Below, piece after piece: positions 5,737 through 6,601 of a stretch of DNA of 6,601 bases (within the stretch, counting starts at the first letter, position 1; every line of letters begins with the position of its first letter). The stretch is from Balneolaceae bacterium. GTDB lineage: Bacteria > Bacteroidota > Rhodothermia > Balneolales > Balneolaceae. The notes below the pieces were generated by a model. The model saw only the letters and a program-made list of their open reading frames with translations, did no database searches and was not told the origin of the DNA. The position numbers and the translations under genes are program-made. The stretch covers positions 1 to 6,601 of the forward strand of contig SLAU01000117.1 in the NCBI GenBank assembly GCA_007126675.1, written 5' to 3'.

Positions 5737-6187
5737 TGAATATTGGTGTTAGTCATTTTGATTGGCTTCCTGATTACTAAAGCATTTCGTCATAAGAATA
5801 GTAAAAAACTGACTGCGATAATAGATTCTTTTTATCTAAACGAATTTTCTAACAGTTCTCTCTAAGTGAAACGAGCTAATACTCATGAACTCATGAATGA
5901 ATCATTTCCAGAAAAAAGTAAACCGGAGTGAACGCCTCTACTCATCACACAAACAGATCGTACCTACGGTACTTTTGTATCAGCGACTGTATCGATCCCG
6001 GCGATGAATCACCGGGTTAGCCCAAAGGGACGGCTTTGCCGCAATATTGACCGTGCCTTACGGCACTCTATGAAGCTTTTTCTTGCGTCATCGTTTTATA
6101 TACAAATCTTTATGAGAATCACACTTAATTAACCCGCTCTGCTTATAGCCTTCACGAATCAAAGGCCGAGTAATCTCTTTTTAAGGT
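5737..6187. other. Non-coding stretch with tandem 8-mer and hairpin chain
   Basis: No gene is recognised in these 451 bases. The part nearest 5736 must contain the serine hydrolase promoter, but no exact TAnnTTTG box is seen on the minus strand. A perfect tandem 8-mer, CTCATGAA twice, lies at 5882-5897. A chain of mini-hairpins occupies 5960-6066. Nothing notable is seen in 6067-6187. Confidence 0.6.
5960..6066. repeat. Chain of short hairpins (GTRCC-loop-GGYAC motif)
   Basis: Several small perfect stems follow one another: GTACC/GGTAC (5960-5964 with 5968-5972, 3-nt loop), CCCGG/CCGGG (5997-6001 with 6012-6016), CCC/GGG (6021-6023 with 6027-6029), CGGC/GCCG (6031-6034 with 6038-6041, TTT loop) and GTGCC/GGCAC (6053-6057 with 6062-6066, 4-nt loop). 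The first and last share the pattern GTRCC-TAC or TTAC-GGYAC, as if bounding one unit of about 107 bp. It resembles palindromic intergenic elements of Bacteroidota, but no family name can be given. Confidence 0.55.
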
Positions 6188-6325
6188 TCAGAGTTTTAAT
6201 AAGGAAAAACAACTTCCGGCCTCGTGATTTCTGAAGGTGGTATTTGGTTTTTGTCCGGCGTGTGCGATGCTTGTAAAAAACATACCGGAGAGAAGCATAA
6301 AAAATCTCAGGGTGTAATGGAGCAT
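6188..6325 (-). CDS. Possible 45-residue exported peptide or gene relic
   Basis: From the ATG at 6325-6323 the minus strand encodes 45 residues that begin like a secretion signal: MLHYTLRFF, hydrophobic residues 7-20, then SIAHA before a predicted signal peptidase I cut ahead of GQKPN. A purine-rich GGGGAGAG lies about 6-13 nt upstream and could serve as ribosome binding site. The mature part would be only about 22 residues with one cysteine and no known domain. The ORF sits inside a palindrome-rich zone, and a second overlapping minus-strand frame (6159-6404) is also open, so it may be part of a dispersed repeat or the remnant of a longer exported protein rather than a working gene. Confidence 0.25.
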   Translation of the reverse strand: MLHYTLRFFMLLSGMFFTSIAHAGQKPNTTFRNHEAGSCFSLLKL

Positions 6326-6330
6326 TGTAG

Positions 6331-6384
6331 CTCTCCCCTTGAGCCTGCCTGTCCGCCTCAGGCGGATTCGGAAGGCAGGGGGAG
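6331..6384. repeat. Nested palindrome with TCCGCC/GGCGGA core
   Basis: The core is TCCGCC (6352-6357) with GGCGGA (6361-6366) around a TCA loop. It is flanked by CCTGCCT (6344-6350) pairing AGGCAGG (6373-6379), and loosely by CTCCCC (6333-6338) against GGGGAG (6379-6384). This compact palindrome, a core plus CCTGCC arms, is a pattern I associate with dispersed repeats in Bacteroidota genomes (from memory, not searched). Confidence 0.65.
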
Positions 6385-6386
6385 TA

Positions 6387-6409
6387 CCCACGTGCGCTTT
6401 TCACGTGGG
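6387..6409. repeat. 8-bp perfect hairpin CCCACGTG/CACGTGGG
   Basis: CCCACGTG (6387-6394) pairs exactly with CACGTGGG (6402-6409) around the 7-nt loop CGCTTTT. It directly follows the nested palindrome at 6331-6384 and probably belongs to the same composite element. No T-run follows on either strand. Confidence 0.65.
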
Positions 6410-6436
6410 GGTGGGGTGTTTTATCGCATAGCCGGA

Positions 6437-6476
6437 GGAAAACCCCACCTGAAGAAATCCAAGCCGGTGGTTTTCC
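6437..6476. repeat. Bulged inverted repeat GGAAAACC/GGTTTTCC
   Basis: GGAAAACC (6437-6444) is the exact reverse complement of 6469-6476. ACC (6447-6449) and GGT (6466-6468) extend the stem across a two-base bulge, leaving a loop of 16 nt. It lies between the hairpin at 6387 and the palindrome at 6487. It could act as a transcript end for the ORF ending at 6509 on the minus strand, but lacks a T-run. Confidence 0.55.
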
Positions 6477-6486
6477 CCAAGGTTAG

Positions 6487-6498
6487 CGCCATATGGCG
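6487..6498. repeat. 12-bp perfect palindrome CGCCATATGGCG
   Basis: A self-complementary 12-mer lies 10 nt beyond the stop codon of the minus-strand ORF ending at 6509. It may be a protein-binding site or the outer edge of the palindrome cluster at 6331-6498. Confidence 0.5.
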
Positions 6499-6508
6499 TA
6501 GTCGGTAT

Positions 6509-6601
6509 TTATTTTTCGCTGATATCATACTTTTCGATTAGGTTAATGTATTGATTTACGACGGACTTGGAAATGGCTGTTACCAAGCTAATGTAATCTG
6601 G
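6509..6601 (-). CDS. C-terminal end of an unidentified protein (partial at window edge)
   Basis: On the minus strand a frame is open from the right edge to a TAA at 6511-6509, giving 30 residues that end SLVTAISKSVVNQYINLIEK then YDISEK. The composition, hydrophobic positions spaced as in two amphipathic helices with a charged end, looks protein-like and vaguely like a helix-turn-helix tail. A 30-codon open frame is not rare by chance, so support is modest. The family is not recognised. The palindrome cluster immediately downstream (6331-6498) would be its 3' flank. Confidence 0.35.
   Translation of the reverse strand, partial: PDYISLVTAISKSVVNQYINLIEKYDISEK

Noticed and set aside
6224..6541. 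105-codon plus-strand open frame
   Set aside because: It spans several perfect palindromes, has low-complexity composition and overlaps other open frames; nothing supports it as a gene.
1..6601. CRISPR array, tRNA, rRNA or transposase gene
   Set aside because: No regularly spaced short repeats, no tRNA-like T-arm or acceptor pattern, and no transposase motif were seen on either strand.

Overview
The window reads as chromosomal DNA of a Bacteroidota/Balneolota-type bacterium. The evidence is a TTG-N21-TAnnTTTG promoter in the form known for that phylum just before purK, absent or weak Shine-Dalgarno sites, and palindromic intergenic repeats of a kind common in those genomes. The phylum call is an inference; no rRNA or tRNA marker is present.

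Layout. Positions 1-449 (minus) hold the N-terminal part of peptide chain release factor 1 (prfA), cut by the window edge. Positions 450-1071 are non-coding and packed with palindromes, ending in the first copy of a 159-bp structured repeat. A small three-helix membrane protein (1072-1338, plus) follows, then a CTCTGCG-type palindrome, then a second copy of the same repeat (1460-1618), then purK (1649-2803, plus). Convergent with purK is a CDP-alcohol phosphatidyltransferase (2832-3398, minus). An AT-rich divergent spacer separates it from an SdiA-regulated-type beta-propeller lipoprotein (3660-4463, plus), which converges on a beta-lactamase-fold serine hydrolase (4525-5736, minus). Positions 5737-6601 are mostly non-coding: a chain of mini-hairpins (5960-6066), a possible 45-residue exported peptide (6188-6325, minus), a palindrome cluster (6331-6498) and the last 30 codons of an unidentified minus-strand ORF at the edge.

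The genes do not form one pathway. Translation termination, de novo purine synthesis, phospholipid synthesis and two envelope proteins are single-gene units in alternating orientation, so no operon is evident.

The most interesting feature is the repeat pair at 884-1042 and 1460-1618 (152 of 159 positions identical). Each copy carries several inverted repeats, some mutually exclusive and one pair arranged like a pseudoknot. Each runs into a promoter-like -33/-7 pair with identical 21-nt spacing, 7-8 nt before a start codon. It looks like a portable structured element that supplies or regulates a promoter, or a cassette-style repeat bracketing the small membrane gene.
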